From Artemia franciscana (taxonomy: Eukaryota > Arthropoda > Branchiopoda > Anostraca > Artemiidae), in contig NW_027062662.1 in the NCBI RefSeq assembly GCF_032884065.1, positions 528,052 to 592,051 on the forward strand: DNA of 64,000 bases. Direction: 5' to 3'. Below, piece by piece: positions 20,457 to 31,480 of this stretch (position 1 is the stretch's first letter; the number at the start of each line of letters is the position of its first letter). A model generated the notes under the pieces. That model saw only the letters and a program-made list of their open reading frames with translations. It searched no databases and was not told where the DNA came from. Made by a program: the position numbers and the translations under genes.

Positions 20457-20612
20457 TAACACTAGGCTTAACAAAATTAAATATTTGGAATCAACAGAAT
20501 ATGCCGCTTTTTTTAATATATTTATTGATGTTAATATTCCGTTTTTTAGAGTTTCGCTTACTATTGAGCCGCGTCTCTCCTTACTTGTAGTTCTTTACCG
20601 TGAAATATTTGA
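20457..20612 (+). mobile_element. Diverged HER terminal fragment
   Basis: A ~155-bp relic that contains only the last HER block (TTTTTTAGAGTTTCGCTTACTATTGAGCC) and a degraded stem-loop ending TTTGA. It lies just downstream of a complete HER end, so two HER termini sit in tandem. Confidence 0.6.
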
Positions 20613-20884
20613 TCAGGCTAAAAGTTAAGAACAGGTGGGGTGCATAAATAAAGACCCACTCCAAAAAAAAGAAAAAACTACTTTTAATAAACCAGACATA
20701 CTCACTTTTCCTTTTTCTCATATCAAACTCATTTGCTTTAAACTCACTCTCCGCCCATGAGGGATAAATATACTACATGCTTTATATATTCTTGTTGTAT
20801 CAGTTTATATTGTATTTACATATTTTACTACATGAAATTTAACAGAAACTGAAATTTAAGTTTATGTATTTTTTCGTATTTCAG
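20613..20884. other. Putative intron or upstream sequence ending in a splice acceptor
   Basis: AT-rich DNA that ends in a T-rich tract and TTTCAG at 20884, a good 3' splice site for the exon that follows. No other feature seen. Confidence 0.4.
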
Positions 20885-20892
20885 GACTTAAA

Positions 20893-21173
20893 ATGGATGA
20901 AAATGTTGATGGAGTAGCCAACAAAATAGGATACAATCAGGAAAAGAGAGGTAAAAAGAGAAACACAAATTTAGAAAACATCAGTCTTTTATCTGATCCA
21001 GCAGTAAGTTCAACAACTGTAATTCGAGCAGGAAATATTTCCAACACAATAAGTACAAACATCCAAAGTGACGTATTCAAGGACAGAAAAATGAAAAGAG
21101 CAAGGATAGATGGCCCTGATAGTTCAACAGACCAAGGTACGGTCAGTGCTATCTCGGAGGTTTCATCAGAAAT
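20893..21173 (+). CDS. Putative exon 1 of a nuclear coiled-coil protein (unknown family)
   Basis: The exon probably starts at 20885 after a T-rich TTTCAG; the first ATG is at 20893. The open frame runs 93 codons plus two bases into a strong donor, AAT|GTGAGTAA, at 21174. The peptide is polar and Ser/Thr/Asn-rich, with two basic clusters (KRGKKRN and KDRKMKRARID) that look like nuclear localisation signals. The two leftover bases (AT) plus the single base G from the exon at 25559 make ATG, so the two exons join in frame. I do not recognise the family. An upstream 5' UTR exon is implied by the acceptor but was not found. Real-gene status is inferred from splice signals and phase, not from homology. 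Confidence 0.5.
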
Positions 21174-22185
21174 GTGAGTAATGCATTTTTTTTTCAGCAT
21201 TTCCAAAAAAATGAATTCTCAGGTTTTTCCTTCTGTAACACTTAAATTGTCTTGTAGCTACAAATAATATGTTTTATTTTCTTTTTTTGTGAAGTCTATT
21301 TTTCTTGAGTCTTTTTTTTTCGTTCCTTATTTAAACTGTAACATATCAATTTTACTTACTAATTGCAAAAGTGTGCAAATCGGAAATTGGAAAAGGGTGG
21401 CTGGTTTTCCTCGATCGAACAAACTTTGTACGACTATTTCCTCTAATTGAGAAAAAAGACGCACAAGAAACATTTCGTATTTTTGAATTTTTTCGTATTT
21501 TGAATTTTTTAAATATTCAAATTTACAGCGTTGATTTTAATAGCTTTTCAAATGATTTTGAATTTGGATAATTTTTGGATGAGCTGAATTTGAATCGAAT
21601 TTAAATATTTTGATTTTGGGTAAAGAGGAGCTTTTTACACTTCAGGTACCTGATTACCATAAAGCAAAAAAACAACATACTTTTTCCTTATGTTCTTTTC
21701 GTTTTTATATAATTTCTTTGTGCTTAGTATACATTTTATTAAAGGCTCCTTATGCTTGTCTCTTGTTTAAAATTTATTTCTTAGCTAAATAACTTTATAT
21801 CTTATTTAAATCAAGCTATAAAACATGTGGATTATAGTTTTATGAGGGCAGACCTCAAAAGACTGATTTTTTTGCCCTATAATCTTGCAAAATTCCGTTC
21901 TGATTTGTTACAATCAAAGGTAATATGAGTTGTCAACTGGCGCATCTGGGGCTAAGCGTAAGAGCCTTTGAAACAAGGTCGTCGTCATTAGCAAAATATT
22001 TTGGGGGAGCAAATGATTATACCTACTGTTTTTCTTATCAGTAATTAGCATAACATCTGCCTCGAATACAGTTCGTAAAATCACTGCATGAGTCGGTAAA
22101 ACCGAGCATTTTACCGGTCGGTAAAACCGAGCATTTACCGATCGAGAATCAGATTTTGGTACAAAAAAAAGAGCTGGTAAATCTT
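21174..22185. other. Intron, proximal part
   Basis: Starts with the donor GTGAGTAA. It is AT-rich and holds no supported ORF. The only structure noticed is a duplicated small hairpin at 22093-22140. Confidence 0.4.
22093..22140. repeat. Tandemly duplicated hairpin
   Basis: Two copies of TCGGTAAAACCGAGCA (22093 and 22118), each followed by TTTACCG, so CGGTAAA pairs with TTTACCG within each unit and also between units. Function unknown. Confidence 0.7.
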
Positions 22186-22189
22186 TAGA

Positions 22190-25100
22190 AAATGATTTCT
22201 TTTTTTTCTAGTTCTATAGTAAGTGAAATTTCATTTTTCCTTAGATTTTTGGAAATGTGGTCTGCAACCCCTTTAACCTACAGGACACCAATATAAACTG
22301 AATTTTCAATTTGATTTGCGTTTGCTGTGTCACTATTTGATAATTTTTTAATACGGTTTTCAATTACAGAATTTATTAAACTAATTGGATAACCATTTCT
22401 AAATAAAATATCTCTAAGTTTGTCAAGCTCTGAATCCAGGAAATGTGGAGTAAAAAACTTGCAATGCTCTTTCAAACTTTTTGTGGTAACAAACAGTAGT
22501 AAGGAGCGACCCGGTTCAATACTAAACGAAAGTCTAAAAAACGGAATTTTGATACTAATAGATACATCAAAATAATTGTATTTTTATGCTGATCTTAAAT
22601 ATATAAGTTTCATCAAATTTAGTTTTACCCATCAAAAGGTTCGAGTCGGAAAAAAATTGACTTTTATTGGAAAATAGAGAGAAACATCCTCCAAAAGTCA
22701 TAGAGTCTTAACAAAAATCACTCCATCGCATTCAGCGTATTAGAGAACCCCACTGTAGAAATTTCAAGCCCTGATCTACAAAAATGCAGAACTTCGTATT
22801 TTTTGCCAGAAGACAGAAGACCGATTTTTTTTTCCCAAGGGGTGATCGTATCGACCCAGTGGTCCTAGAATGTCACAAAAGGGATGGAGAAGAATGTCAT
22901 AAAAGTTCTAGCGCCCTTTTTAAGTGACCAAAAAGCTGGAGGGCACCTAGGCCCCCTCCCACGCTCATTTTTTTCCCAAAGTCAATGGATCAAAATCTTG
23001 AGACAGCCATTTTGTTCAACATAGTCGAAAAACGTAATAAGATATCTTTGGGGTAGACCTACTTCCCAGGGGAGGGGCTGCAAGTTACAAACTTTGACCA
23101 GTGTTTACATACAGTAATTGTTATTGGGAAGTGTACAGACATTTTCAAGGGGATTTTTTGGTTGAAGGCTGGGAGTTAAGGGGAGAGAGCTACATGGAAG
23201 ATCCTTACTTGGAGGAATTTGTCATGGAGGAAGAGAAATTCCATGAAGGGGGCGCAGGATTTTCTTGCATTATTTGAAAAAAATGAAAAAAAAAATATGA
23301 AAAAGCTTTTCAACTGAAAGTAAGGAGCGGCATTAAGACTTGAAACGAAACGAAATTATTACGCATATAAGGGGTAAATCACCTCCTATATACCTAGCTC
23401 TTTACGCTAAAGTACTTTTAGTAATTTCAACTATTTATTTTACGGTCTTTTTTATTCTGGGGTCATTCTTAAAGAATTGGGACAAAATTTAAGCTTTAGT
23501 GTAGAGAGCGAGGTATTGACGAGGGGGCAAAGCCCCTCTTGTGCATAATAAAAATATTTAAATTTAGAAATTCGTTATGTAAGTTAATTTTTAATTTACG
23601 TATATTTATTACTAATACAAACGTTCTTAAAAAAAAATTCTAGTTGCCTTTTAGGTTACCAAAAATTAGAGGGCAACTAGGCCTCCTCCACCAACACTTT
23701 TATATCAAAATCGTCCGAACAAAAATATAAGAAAGCTATTTGGTAAAAAAAAAACTAATATGCAAATTTCGTTTTAATTATTCGTGTGCGGTGAGCCAAA
23801 ATAAAAACTTGCATTAATTTACAAACGTTCAGAAGTTAAATAAAAAAAAATCTAACTGCAAGTAAGGAGCGACATCAAAACTTAAAACGAACAGAAATTA
23901 TTCCGTATATGAAAGGGGTTGACAAAGAGTCAAACTTTAGCGTAAAGAGTGGGGCATTGAGGAAGGGAAAACTCCTTTCATAGACGGAGTAATCAACTAA
24001 AGAAGTTGCCACTCCTCTTTTCAGAGCAGGAGAATGATTAGGGGAATAATTTAAGTAACGGTCACTGTGTGTGGGTTTTCTATAGACTCCAAACTCAAAG
24101 TATGTATCATTTCGGTGAACCAGGACATCTAAGAAAGGAAGATTCCTTTCTACCTCCAATTCCTGAGTTAACCAAGTTAACCGGAGTTAACCAAGTGAAG
24201 GAAAAACTCCGAAGACTTGTCACCATGCGCCCAAGAATAAAAAATATCATTCTTAAAACGAACCAAAAATTCTGGTTTACAAAAATTTTGCAAAATAGCC
24301 TTTTCTTCAACGTTTTCCATGAAGATATCAGCCTCAATTGGTGAAAGAGGGATGCCCATTGAAAGCCCATATTTATGTCTACAAGAAAGTCCTCAAAACT
24401 TATCTATAAAAAAAAATTATATCAAAACTGCCCATTCTTGTATTTGGTTTAACAGAAACTTGCTTTAATTTGGAAACAAAATCGGTTATATTTTTAATAT
24501 AAGATTTTTGAACCTGAATTACTGGGCAAAATACAACTGATCAGAATTTTCCCATTTTTGCTGTAGGAGAATTAAATGAGAAAACAATAAGTCAGAGGGG
24601 ATTACCGGGCTTATGAATTCTAGAAAGGCCATAGAATTTTAGGAAGATTTCCTTGACAAATTTTTCTCTGGGATCGGTAGCTAACTGTTCATATGCTACA
24701 ATCATTTAAAATTTCTCTGACTTTTTTGTCGTAATCAACTGAATCCAATACAACAACAGTATTGCCTTTATCGGCTTTAGTAACAATCCTGGAATGATCT
24801 TTATTTAGTGATCGTAAAACTAAGTGTTCATTTTTACTAAACTTTTTAAAATTTTGATTATGAACAGAAGGCGAATCCCACAAGGTATCAAAAAAATGCA
24901 CTCTAACCTCAGCAATCCTTCCAACCTCCACACGAGAGTCATGAAATACCCCTTATGTGCTCACAGTAAATTCACTATAAGGTACTTTCGAGGGTGCTAT
25001 TTGAAATTTCAATATCCTCGATAGAACCTGATTTTGCTCTGTTGTAAGGGGGACGGAGCTGAAATTTATCACAGCAGGACCAGAAGATACTTTTGGGACA

Positions 25101-25470
25101 AAAGGTAAATTATTAGAGAAATTTTCCAATTTGGAACGGTGGAATTTCTCAGAAAGTCTTCGTCTGGAAATTTAAAAATCATGCTGAAAAGAATTTTCAG
25201 AAATAGCCTTATTTTGATTAAAATCAGCGTAAGAAAGCGTGGATAACATTTCTCGCTCAAGACTGAAAATATTATGATTTAACCTGTAGCGCTTGATTTT
25301 GCAATCGCTAATAACATGATTTAAAATACCAAAACCTATACGTACTGTAAATTCCCGTTCGTTACGTCTGTTTAAGTGAAGTGATGGTCGCATTTGGTTA
25401 AAAACACGAAAATGGTTGCTTCCTTCTTTTTTTTGGTTTAATGAAATAGTTTTATGTTCAGCTGTCAAAC
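22190..25470 (-). pseudogene. Penelope-like element reverse transcriptase, decayed and split
   Basis: Minus-strand remnants of one Penelope-like retroelement in correct order. 25468-25172 is the probable N-terminal region; ~25110-24690 has the TKADKGNTVVVLD block; 24625-24580 has YGLSRIHKPGNPL in another frame; 24360-24177 has GIPLSPIEADIFMEN followed by VRFKNDIFYSWAHG (the palm region, with an altered catalytic DD); 24159-~23995 has LPFLDVLVHRN and YRKPTHSDRYLNY. After a 1.5-kb HER insertion it resumes at 22475 with DSELDKLRDIL and NGYP. Several stops and frameshifts, so inactive. It lies antisense in the putative intron of the coiled-coil gene, and its 5' end is only ~90 bp from exon 2. Confidence 0.82.
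22478..23995 (-). mobile_element. HER repeat inserted in the Penelope-like element
   Basis: Inverted HER copy. It begins (plus orientation) with a degraded terminal stem-loop and AGTAAGGAGCGACCCGG, runs through all the blocks in reverse and ends at CCTTTCATAGACGGAGTAA. It splits the retroelement frame between SLVD and EHCKFF, so it inserted after the retroelement. I could not define a clear target-site duplication; TCAA/TCAAC occurs at both edges. Confidence 0.8.
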
Positions 25471-25558
25471 TTGTTGTTGTCTTTTCTTAAAGATGAAAAG
25501 AGCTCATTTTCAAAGCAACCAGTCATTGTTACAAGTAAGAGTAATTTTTCTTTTTTAG

Positions 25559-26228
25559 GTCGAATCTTCCCTTACTTGTTCCCATTACACCACTGCAAAG
25601 ATTATTTTTGAATAGTCCCAATCTTGTAGCAGTTAATGAGCGGCTTAAAGAAGATAGCTTAATGATTGAAAAGAGGACACAAGCTATTTCTGAGGCCCTT
25701 GAAGGAGCAAAGCAAAGTATAAGGATTCTTGTAGCTAAACTGACGAATACACTTTATGGAGACTTCAAAGACGCTAGAAGAAGGGCCAAAGAAATCCAGA
25801 ATGATCTGTCATCTCTAACGGATATGGATATTTTAAATAAAAACAGCTATTGCCCCAGACTTAAAGTTCTTGAAGGTTTGTATAAAAGACTTGAAGAAAC
25901 ATCTTCTGTCTTGAAAGCTATAAGACGGATTAAAAATCATCAAAGTAGTGTTTCATCATTTGCAACTGTTTTTGAAAATCATCAAGTGAGTGCTTTATCA
26001 TCTGCAAGTGTTTTAGTTCAAGAGGCACTAGCTGCTGAACAGATCAAAGTTGAAAACTTGCAGGAAGAATACTGCTGTCTACTTGAGCAAGGCAAAGAAA
26101 TTAAGGTTCGACAGGAAGACGTTAAAAAAGAGATTCATAAAAAGAAATTGGAGATGGAAGAGAGATTAATAAGACAAAAACAATTTTACTTAGTGTCAGA
26201 GGAAAACCTTGATTGTATACACAGCTAA
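25559..26228 (+). CDS. Putative exon 2 of the coiled-coil protein (C-terminal part)
   Basis: Preceded by the polypyrimidine tract and TTTTTTAG at 25558. The first base completes a codon begun in the exon at 20893-21173; the frame then reads SNLPLLVP and continues for about 222 residues to TAA at 26226-26228. The product is Lys/Glu-rich with long predicted coiled coils (NERLKEDS...; EEYCCLLEQGKEIKVRQEDVKKE-type heptads) and one short CPRLKVLEGLYKRLEE segment. No enzyme motif is visible and I do not recognise the family. Two further copies of this exon lie at 36765 and 43546, both damaged, whereas this copy is fully open. That favours it as the intact member. An AATAAA follows the stop by 72 bp. 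Confidence 0.55.
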
Positions 26229-26299
26229 AACTGAAATTCCGCCAATGACGCTACTGAAGGTGTATTTATTTAGTCAGCAATTTTTATGAACATTTATCC

Positions 26300-26305
26300 A
26301 ATAAA
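26300..26305 (+). promoter_or_regulatory. Candidate polyadenylation signal
   Basis: AATAAA 72 bp after the stop codon of the coiled-coil exon. It is conserved (TCTAATAAAG) at the equivalent place in copies B and C. Confidence 0.45.
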
Positions 26306-27227
26306 GTTAATTACTACAGAGCATTGTATATGCGACAGTTTATTTTATGGGAATAAGAGGGGGGCCTAAGGTCTAAAAAAGTACTTGCTCGCAAGGGTTT
26401 AATAAAACATTAAAATCAGTGAGGAGGATAGGCACTTACGGAGGATAGAAGTTTTTCGTCCATTTTCTCTTCAAATAAATCAAGGTTTTTGTGTTTAGGT
26501 TGGAAAGGAGGGGGCTCTTGATTCATTCATCTTTCAACAATTTCAAGACTTTTATTGTTTTGATTTATATACCTAACTTTTTGTGCTTACCCAAAAATAC
26601 TCCTACCCTGTGAAATAAAAACGTCCTATAGTAACTTCTAGTCCCAGATTTTTGTTTACTGAAATAAATTTTCCCTAAGCCTCTTTATCTCTTACATGCA
26701 AGAGTTCAGTCTGTTATCCTTATGCCTGATCCTTTTATGTATAATAGATATATGGATGGTAAGCCTTTGTAAAAACTTAGTCTGTCTTGTTTGCCCTATA
26801 TTGTTTTATATCTATTAAAAAAAAGGTAAAGGATACGGCATTAGACTTTACAGTCCGTGCCGGCGGTGCTGATCTCCGCCTGCTGATCTCCTGCTTTATA
26901 TCTATTAGGCTAAGTTTTTGCTACCTAGTTCAAAAGTGTTAAAATGGAAGTTTAACTAATAGATGGTAGCTTAGACTCTATTGAAGTAAAATTGGGTGTT
27001 GAATGTAAAATGAAAAAAGAACGACTTGGAAATGAAAATCAAGCTTTGCCAACTAATATTTACCGTAATTCTTGTAAGTTATTTTGATGTTTTAGTCGTA
27101 TTGTTTGGAACGCGTAAACTACCTGTGATCACTTTTTATGCCCCAGTAATACGCTCAAATTTGTTCTCTTAGACTTTTGAAATATAATTTACTATAGTTC
27201 GAAATAATAAAAAGTTTTGAAATAGAA

Positions 27228-27256
27228 CAAATTGTTCGTTATCACGAACTGTTTGA
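27228..27256 (+). repeat. Solo HER terminal stem-loop
   Basis: TTGTTCGTTATCACGAAC followed by TGTTTGA, the HER 3' terminus with no HER body next to it. Copy B lacks it at the equivalent place, so it arrived in copy A after the duplication or is an excision remnant. Confidence 0.6.
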
Positions 27257-28391
27257 TCAATGAATCAGACCGTAAGGGAACTGTTATTCTAAGCAAAATA
27301 TTTATCTGTACTAGGCAAGTGACAGTTACAGCCACATTAGCTAGGGATGACAAGAATTTGACAAGCTCGGGTCACAACCTTGATTCAATAGCCTTCATAC
27401 TACTAACAACTCACCGTAGCAATAGGCCGCCTGTGGGCAACACAGCCTCGGACGCTCCTCCTCCGTCCCAATCTTTGCAATAATGTTAAAGTTCTTAATG
27501 AAGGGATATCTTTAAATACTTTCATTTAAGCTCAACTCTGTAGGTCAAGGAGATTTACCAAATGTTGTACAAAGATTGATTTCTAGCGAAAATTAATGAT
27601 GACAGGCTTAAGCCCCCTCGCCATGCCCCTCACGTAACTTAAGATGAGGGCTTAGATTTAAACAAAAAAAAAAAAAATTGAAAAATGTTATAGTACTTCT
27701 TTTCCAAGCTTAAGCGACGCAACTTCATGATTGGCTTATTTAAATAGGATTAGATGTGGTCAAATCAAGAAGTGTTAGCTTTAAAGTAATAGTTTTTTAG
27801 TCTTATGCTTAAAGGTATTAAGAGGATCTTAAATAGTAACAAAATATTTATTATTATTGCCATATTACTATAATATTTTATTTACAAATTTTGCATTATA
27901 AAGACGAAAAAATACACCACGGTTTGTAGCATAATGAATGGGAGGCCAGCAACTTGTCCGGGACTTATGCAGCTAACTGAGGATTTTAACATTATTGTTT
28001 AACACATTTCATATTATCCCGTTTTGAAATATCGTATTATAGAGTCTGTTAAAGGTGCTGGTGTTGGAAAATTACGCTATTATATCTTAGTAGAATCTGG
28101 ATAGAACCTTTCAATATGTTATATGTGCTGATTTAGTGTTGTTATGAATATAAGATATTACACAAAATTTAAATGTATATAAAACGGTAATTTAAACATA
28201 TATGGTAGAATTAAATCTGAAAAACAAAAGTATAAAAAGTATTTGCCAAAAACTACAATCACGTTCGTATTTGTCTTGAATACGAACGAGAAAACTAATA
28301 AAAAAATTTCACAACACTTTCTGGGTAGTTTGAAATTGGCTTTTGCTTAAGAAAGGATACCTTAAAGTAACACACGAAGAGAAAATATTCA

Positions 28392-28598
28392 ATGGATTAT
28401 AAAAGATTGTCAACATTTCTTGGTGTCTATGTAGTTTTTATTGTCAGTTTTTTTATGACATATATTGTTCTATCGGCTTATTTAGGCTCTTCCTTCGATC
28501 TATATTGGCACTTTTGCCAAGGCTTTGCGATAATGATTATAGGTGCCATCACCGCATTTCTTTACCTAGAGGGAGTTAGATTGTGTAGTGTCAAATGA
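28392..28598 (+). CDS. Small ORF, two predicted membrane segments (hypothetical)
   Basis: 68 codons from ATG at 28392 (context TTCAATGG) to TGA. Residues ~8-30 (FLGVYVVFIVSFFMTYIVLSAYL) and ~45-63 (FAIMIIGAITAFLYLEGV) are strongly hydrophobic, separated by a short loop with Trp, His and Cys. It lies just beyond the duplicated segment, in sequence that shows no HER block. No family recognised and no splice sites judged, so it may be a chance frame or an exon of a larger gene. Confidence 0.3.
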   Translation: MDYKRLSTFLGVYVVFIVSFFMTYIVLSAYLGSSFDLYWHFCQGFAIMIIGAITAFLYLEGVRLCSVK

Positions 28599-28794
28599 GC
28601 ATTATCAATGATTTCGGATATTTTTGCAGTTTAGTACCTGTCGCCACATAATGTCGAATACCATGAAAACTTAAATTCAGAATTGAGAAATTCGAGACCT
28701 GCCTGAACTGCCTGAAATTCGAGAACTGCCTGAATTGATGAAGTTTAAAAGAGTTTTTACTGCTGCAGTAATTTTACTAAAACCGAGGTGTTAG

Positions 28795-29288
28795 AATCAT
28801 GCTGCAGAGTGCACAAGGAAACTATCCTTTGGTTCAGCATGGCTGAACCAAACAACTACCGAACAGTCAGCAATGACTTGTGACAGATCAACCAAGCCGA
28901 ATAAGTGGCAACTTGCAATTCTTCGTCCTGAAGATGAAGATCCCGAAGAGGAAGACAAAACAGAAGAGGGGAAAGAAAAAAGATTAAAATGCAGCAAAAA
29001 TGGAAATCCTATAATAAACTACACAGACGGCTGTAATAAGAATTTGAAGCGGTTTATGGAATCTAAAAAAATGTATGACTATTTTGATCGAATAGTTCTC
29101 CTCAATTATCATAACAATGGCAATAATTCCCATTTTTTTGTGTTTCTTTTTGTCCAACTGCGTTTCGCGATGGGCAAGATAATGGCTATAGTGGGGCAGT
29201 TGACAAGGATCATGCTGAAAATAATGGTGACGAGGATGACGAAGAAAACTATGGTGACAAGGGTGATGATGAAGATGACAGTGACTAA
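28795..29288 (+). pseudogene. Acidic-protein ORF interrupted at a T7 run (hypothetical)
   Basis: The frame is open from 28795, with an ATG at 28873, and encodes an acidic/basic low-complexity segment (EDEDPEEEDKTEEGKEKR). After a run of seven T at 29133-29139 this frame becomes an unlikely Met/Thr/Lys repeat, whereas the next frame reads a highly acidic tail (DGQDNGYSG..., then DEDDEEN, GDDEDDSD) to TAA at 29286-29288. A single-base length difference in the T run would unite them. It may be a real exon with a sequencing error, or a decayed one. Family unknown; acidic tails of this type occur in many nuclear proteins. Confidence 0.3.
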
Positions 29289-30114
29289 ATAAACTGGGCA
29301 GATATAGATAAAGCTTGTCCTACCTTTAAAAAGGTCAAGTCTGTCATTCTCATCACTAAGCAACTTAATGGCTTTTTTCTGCTGATTTTACAGTAACGAG
29401 CATAGGCTTTTTAAAATGCTTGCAAATGCCGTTGTTTTGTTCAGGTATTGGCTGAGAGCTGACGCCATCTCTAACACTGTCCGAATCCCACCAGGTATTT
29501 AATAGAGATAGGGTGCATTACGTTAGTAACAGTATGTGCAATCTAGTGAAGTACGAGCCACGAAGCGTAGTAACGAAAAAATGTATTTTGAAAACAAATT
29601 TACAAAAATTTCAAAAAATGGCCATGGGTTAAGAAAAAATATATTTTCCTTAACTATGAAAATTTCATATAGCCCTACTATCTTTAAACGAGCAACTTTG
29701 AATGGTTGACTATTTGTTGAGAACGGCTCCATGATTTTTTTTCGACTATTGCCAACCTGGGATTTTGTGGCCTGAAAAAAATTTGATGAAAATTTGTTCA
29801 GACCCAAAATTTCGGAAACGTACGGTTCATGCAAAAGATAAATAAGCATAAAATAGTATGTGTACCATAGTAAGGAATTCCTACTTTTTTTATTGTTAGT
29901 ATTGTATAACAATAAAAAAAGCTTATAGGACGACCAAAAAACGGGAAATTTACAAATATCAAAAATTATAACTTGTTCGAACAAGATAAAAATTATGTCC
30001 GATCACCTGAACCATCAAACTTCACTAGACCAAAACATGCGACAGCAAGAATCACAAGGAGTCAAAACAAAATTATGTTGTCTGGAGGCTAAAAAATAAA
30101 ACTCGTTCTAATTA
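29289..30114. other. Unassigned region
   Basis: About 0.8 kb. A 153-codon minus-strand open frame (29984-29523) rich in Phe, Leu, Ile and Tyr lies here. It lacks any recognisable motif and has the composition expected from AT-rich non-coding DNA, so I do not call it a gene. No HER block until about 30115. Confidence 0.4.
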
Positions 30115-30875
30115 TGCTTCCTTCTCCACGCCTCACTCTTTACGCTAAAGTTTTTAATTGTTTTAAAAAGTAACATTGTGGCAAAGAGTCAAACTTTTGC
30201 GTAAAGAGCGGGGCTTGGAGAAGGAAACAGCCCCTTACATACACGGAGTAATTTCTGTTCGTTTTAAGTTTTAATGTTGCTCCTTACTTTCAGCTAAAAA
30301 AACTGTTTTTTTTATTTAATTTATGAACGTTTTTGAATTAATGCATGTTTGATTTTGGCTCTCCTCACATAAATTATTCAAATGAAATTTGCATATTAAT
30401 TCTTTTTTTGGCTAAATGACTTTCTCTTAGTTTTGATCAGACGATTTTGAGAAATAAGGGGTGGGGAAGGAGGCCTAGTTGCCCTCCATTTTTTTGTTAC
30501 TTAAAAAGGTAAATAGAGCTTTTAATTTTTAACGAACGTTTTTATTAATAAAAAATATACGTAACTTAAGAATTAACTTACGTAACAAAATTTTATATTT
30601 TATATTTTTATTATGTATATGAGGGGTTTGTCCCCTTGTTAATACCTCGCTCACTACACTAAATCTTAAGTTTTGACCCAATTCTCTAAGAATGACCCCG
30701 GAATCAGAAAGGCCGTAGAATAAATAGTTGAAATTACTAAAAATACTTTAGCATAAAGAACGAGGTATTTAGGAGGAGAAGAACCCCTCATATGCGTAAT
30801 AATCTCTGTTTGTTTTAAGTTTTAATGCTACTCCTTACTTCTAATTGAAAAAACTTTTTCATGTTTATTTTTTCA
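30115..30875 (+). mobile_element. HER repeat copy, left part (split by a Helitron)
   Basis: Starts in the middle of a fold-back (CTCACTCTTTACGCTAAAG ... GCGTAAAGAGCGGGG) and runs through the GGCTAAATG and GGAGGCCTAG blocks to ATGTTTATTTTTTCA at 30875, where the Helitron begins. The remainder of the same copy continues at 32315. Confidence 0.85.
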
Positions 30876-31002
30876 CTAGCTGTTGGTGTGGCGCTTCACG
30901 CCCCCCCACGCGCGTAAGTCGTTACACGCCGTATTAGTTACGCGCCGTTGTAGTTGCGTCCCTGTGTCCCACCTGTGAATATGGATAGATATATATATGT
31001 TT

Positions 31003-31289
31003 TTAACTACGTAAATCTTGCGAATATACAATATTCTTCACTGTCCCATTGTCTGTGCATATAAATAGATTGTCAGGTTTACCGACTCTTGAATATGCAA
31101 CATATAATTGTCCATGGGAAAACAATCCGTATTCAGATCTATACCGCATTTTTCTAATGATTGCCCTTGGGCTTTGTTGATGGTAATTGCTAATCGAATA
31201 TTCTCTGTGTCCCCGTCGTCATTTATATATCCCCCATGTGCCCTTCCGGCGTCCCGGTTGTAGTTGTATCCCTGTGTCCCGGTCGTCAT
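31003..31289 (-). pseudogene. Helitron helicase C-terminal fragment
   Basis: Minus strand: LAITINKAQGQSLEKCG is the Pif1-like helicase motif near the C-terminus. After one frameshift near 31100 the next frame gives SHGQLYVAYSRVGKP (motif VI) and continues to a stop at 31005-31003. This is the 3' end of a Helitron helicase of a different lineage from the 2675-residue ORF, which has IHKSQG and YVALSRV at the equivalent places. Confidence 0.85.
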
Positions 31290-31480
31290 TTATATTCCCT
31301 GTGTCCGGGTCGTCATTTGTGTCCCGGTGTCTCGGTCTGTAATTTTTCTTTGAGTGTCCCGGTCGCCATTTATATTCCCTGTCCCGCTTGTCATTTGTGT
31401 CCCGGTGTCCCGGTCTGTAATTTCTCTTTGAGTGTTCCGGTCGTCATTTATATTCCTTGTGTCCCGGTGTCCTGGTCTGT
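31230..31480. repeat. C-rich tandem array (GTCCCGGTCGTCATTTAT type)
   Basis: Irregular repeats of GTGTCCCGGT, CGTCATTTATATTCCCTG and CTGTAATTT CTCTTTGAGTG over about 250 bp, inside the decayed helicase. On the minus strand it would read as repeated Asp/Asn/Arg/Gly/Thr-rich peptides (NDDRDT-like). It probably replaced or expanded part of the helicase reading frame. Confidence 0.75.

Larger units (their letters stand above)
24850..28010. repeat. Segmental duplication, copy A
   Basis: Matches 36205-39000 (copy B) along most of its length: the Penelope 5' portion, the coiled-coil exon, its 3' region with GGGCCTAAGGTCTAAAA, and the tail with GGGAGGC-AGCAACTTGTC. A shorter part (25490-26590) also matches 43481-44608 (copy C). 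Copy A carries small extra inserts: a GC-rich piece at 26818-26900 and a lone HER terminus at 27228-27256. Confidence 0.8.
26229..28391. other. 3' flank of the coiled-coil exon, non-coding
   Basis: Homologous to 37434-39000. An open frame at 27232-27483 has a counterpart in copy B that is interrupted, so I treat it as chance. A GC-rich insert (26818-26900, with GTGCCGGCGGTGCTGATC) is absent from copy B. No gene supported. Confidence 0.5.

Noticed and set aside
25531..25558. A possible 28-nt intron (AAGTAAGAG ... TTTTTTAG) just before the coiled-coil exon
   Set aside because: Far too short for a spliceosomal intron; the acceptor is better paired with the donor at 21174, which matches in phase.
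27232..27483. 83-codon plus-strand ORF
   Set aside because: Its homologous region in copy B has a stop and frameshift; it overlaps a HER terminus remnant.
29523..29984. 153-codon minus-strand ORF
   Set aside because: Phe/Tyr/Ile-rich composition expected from AT-rich DNA, no motif, no splice or promoter context.
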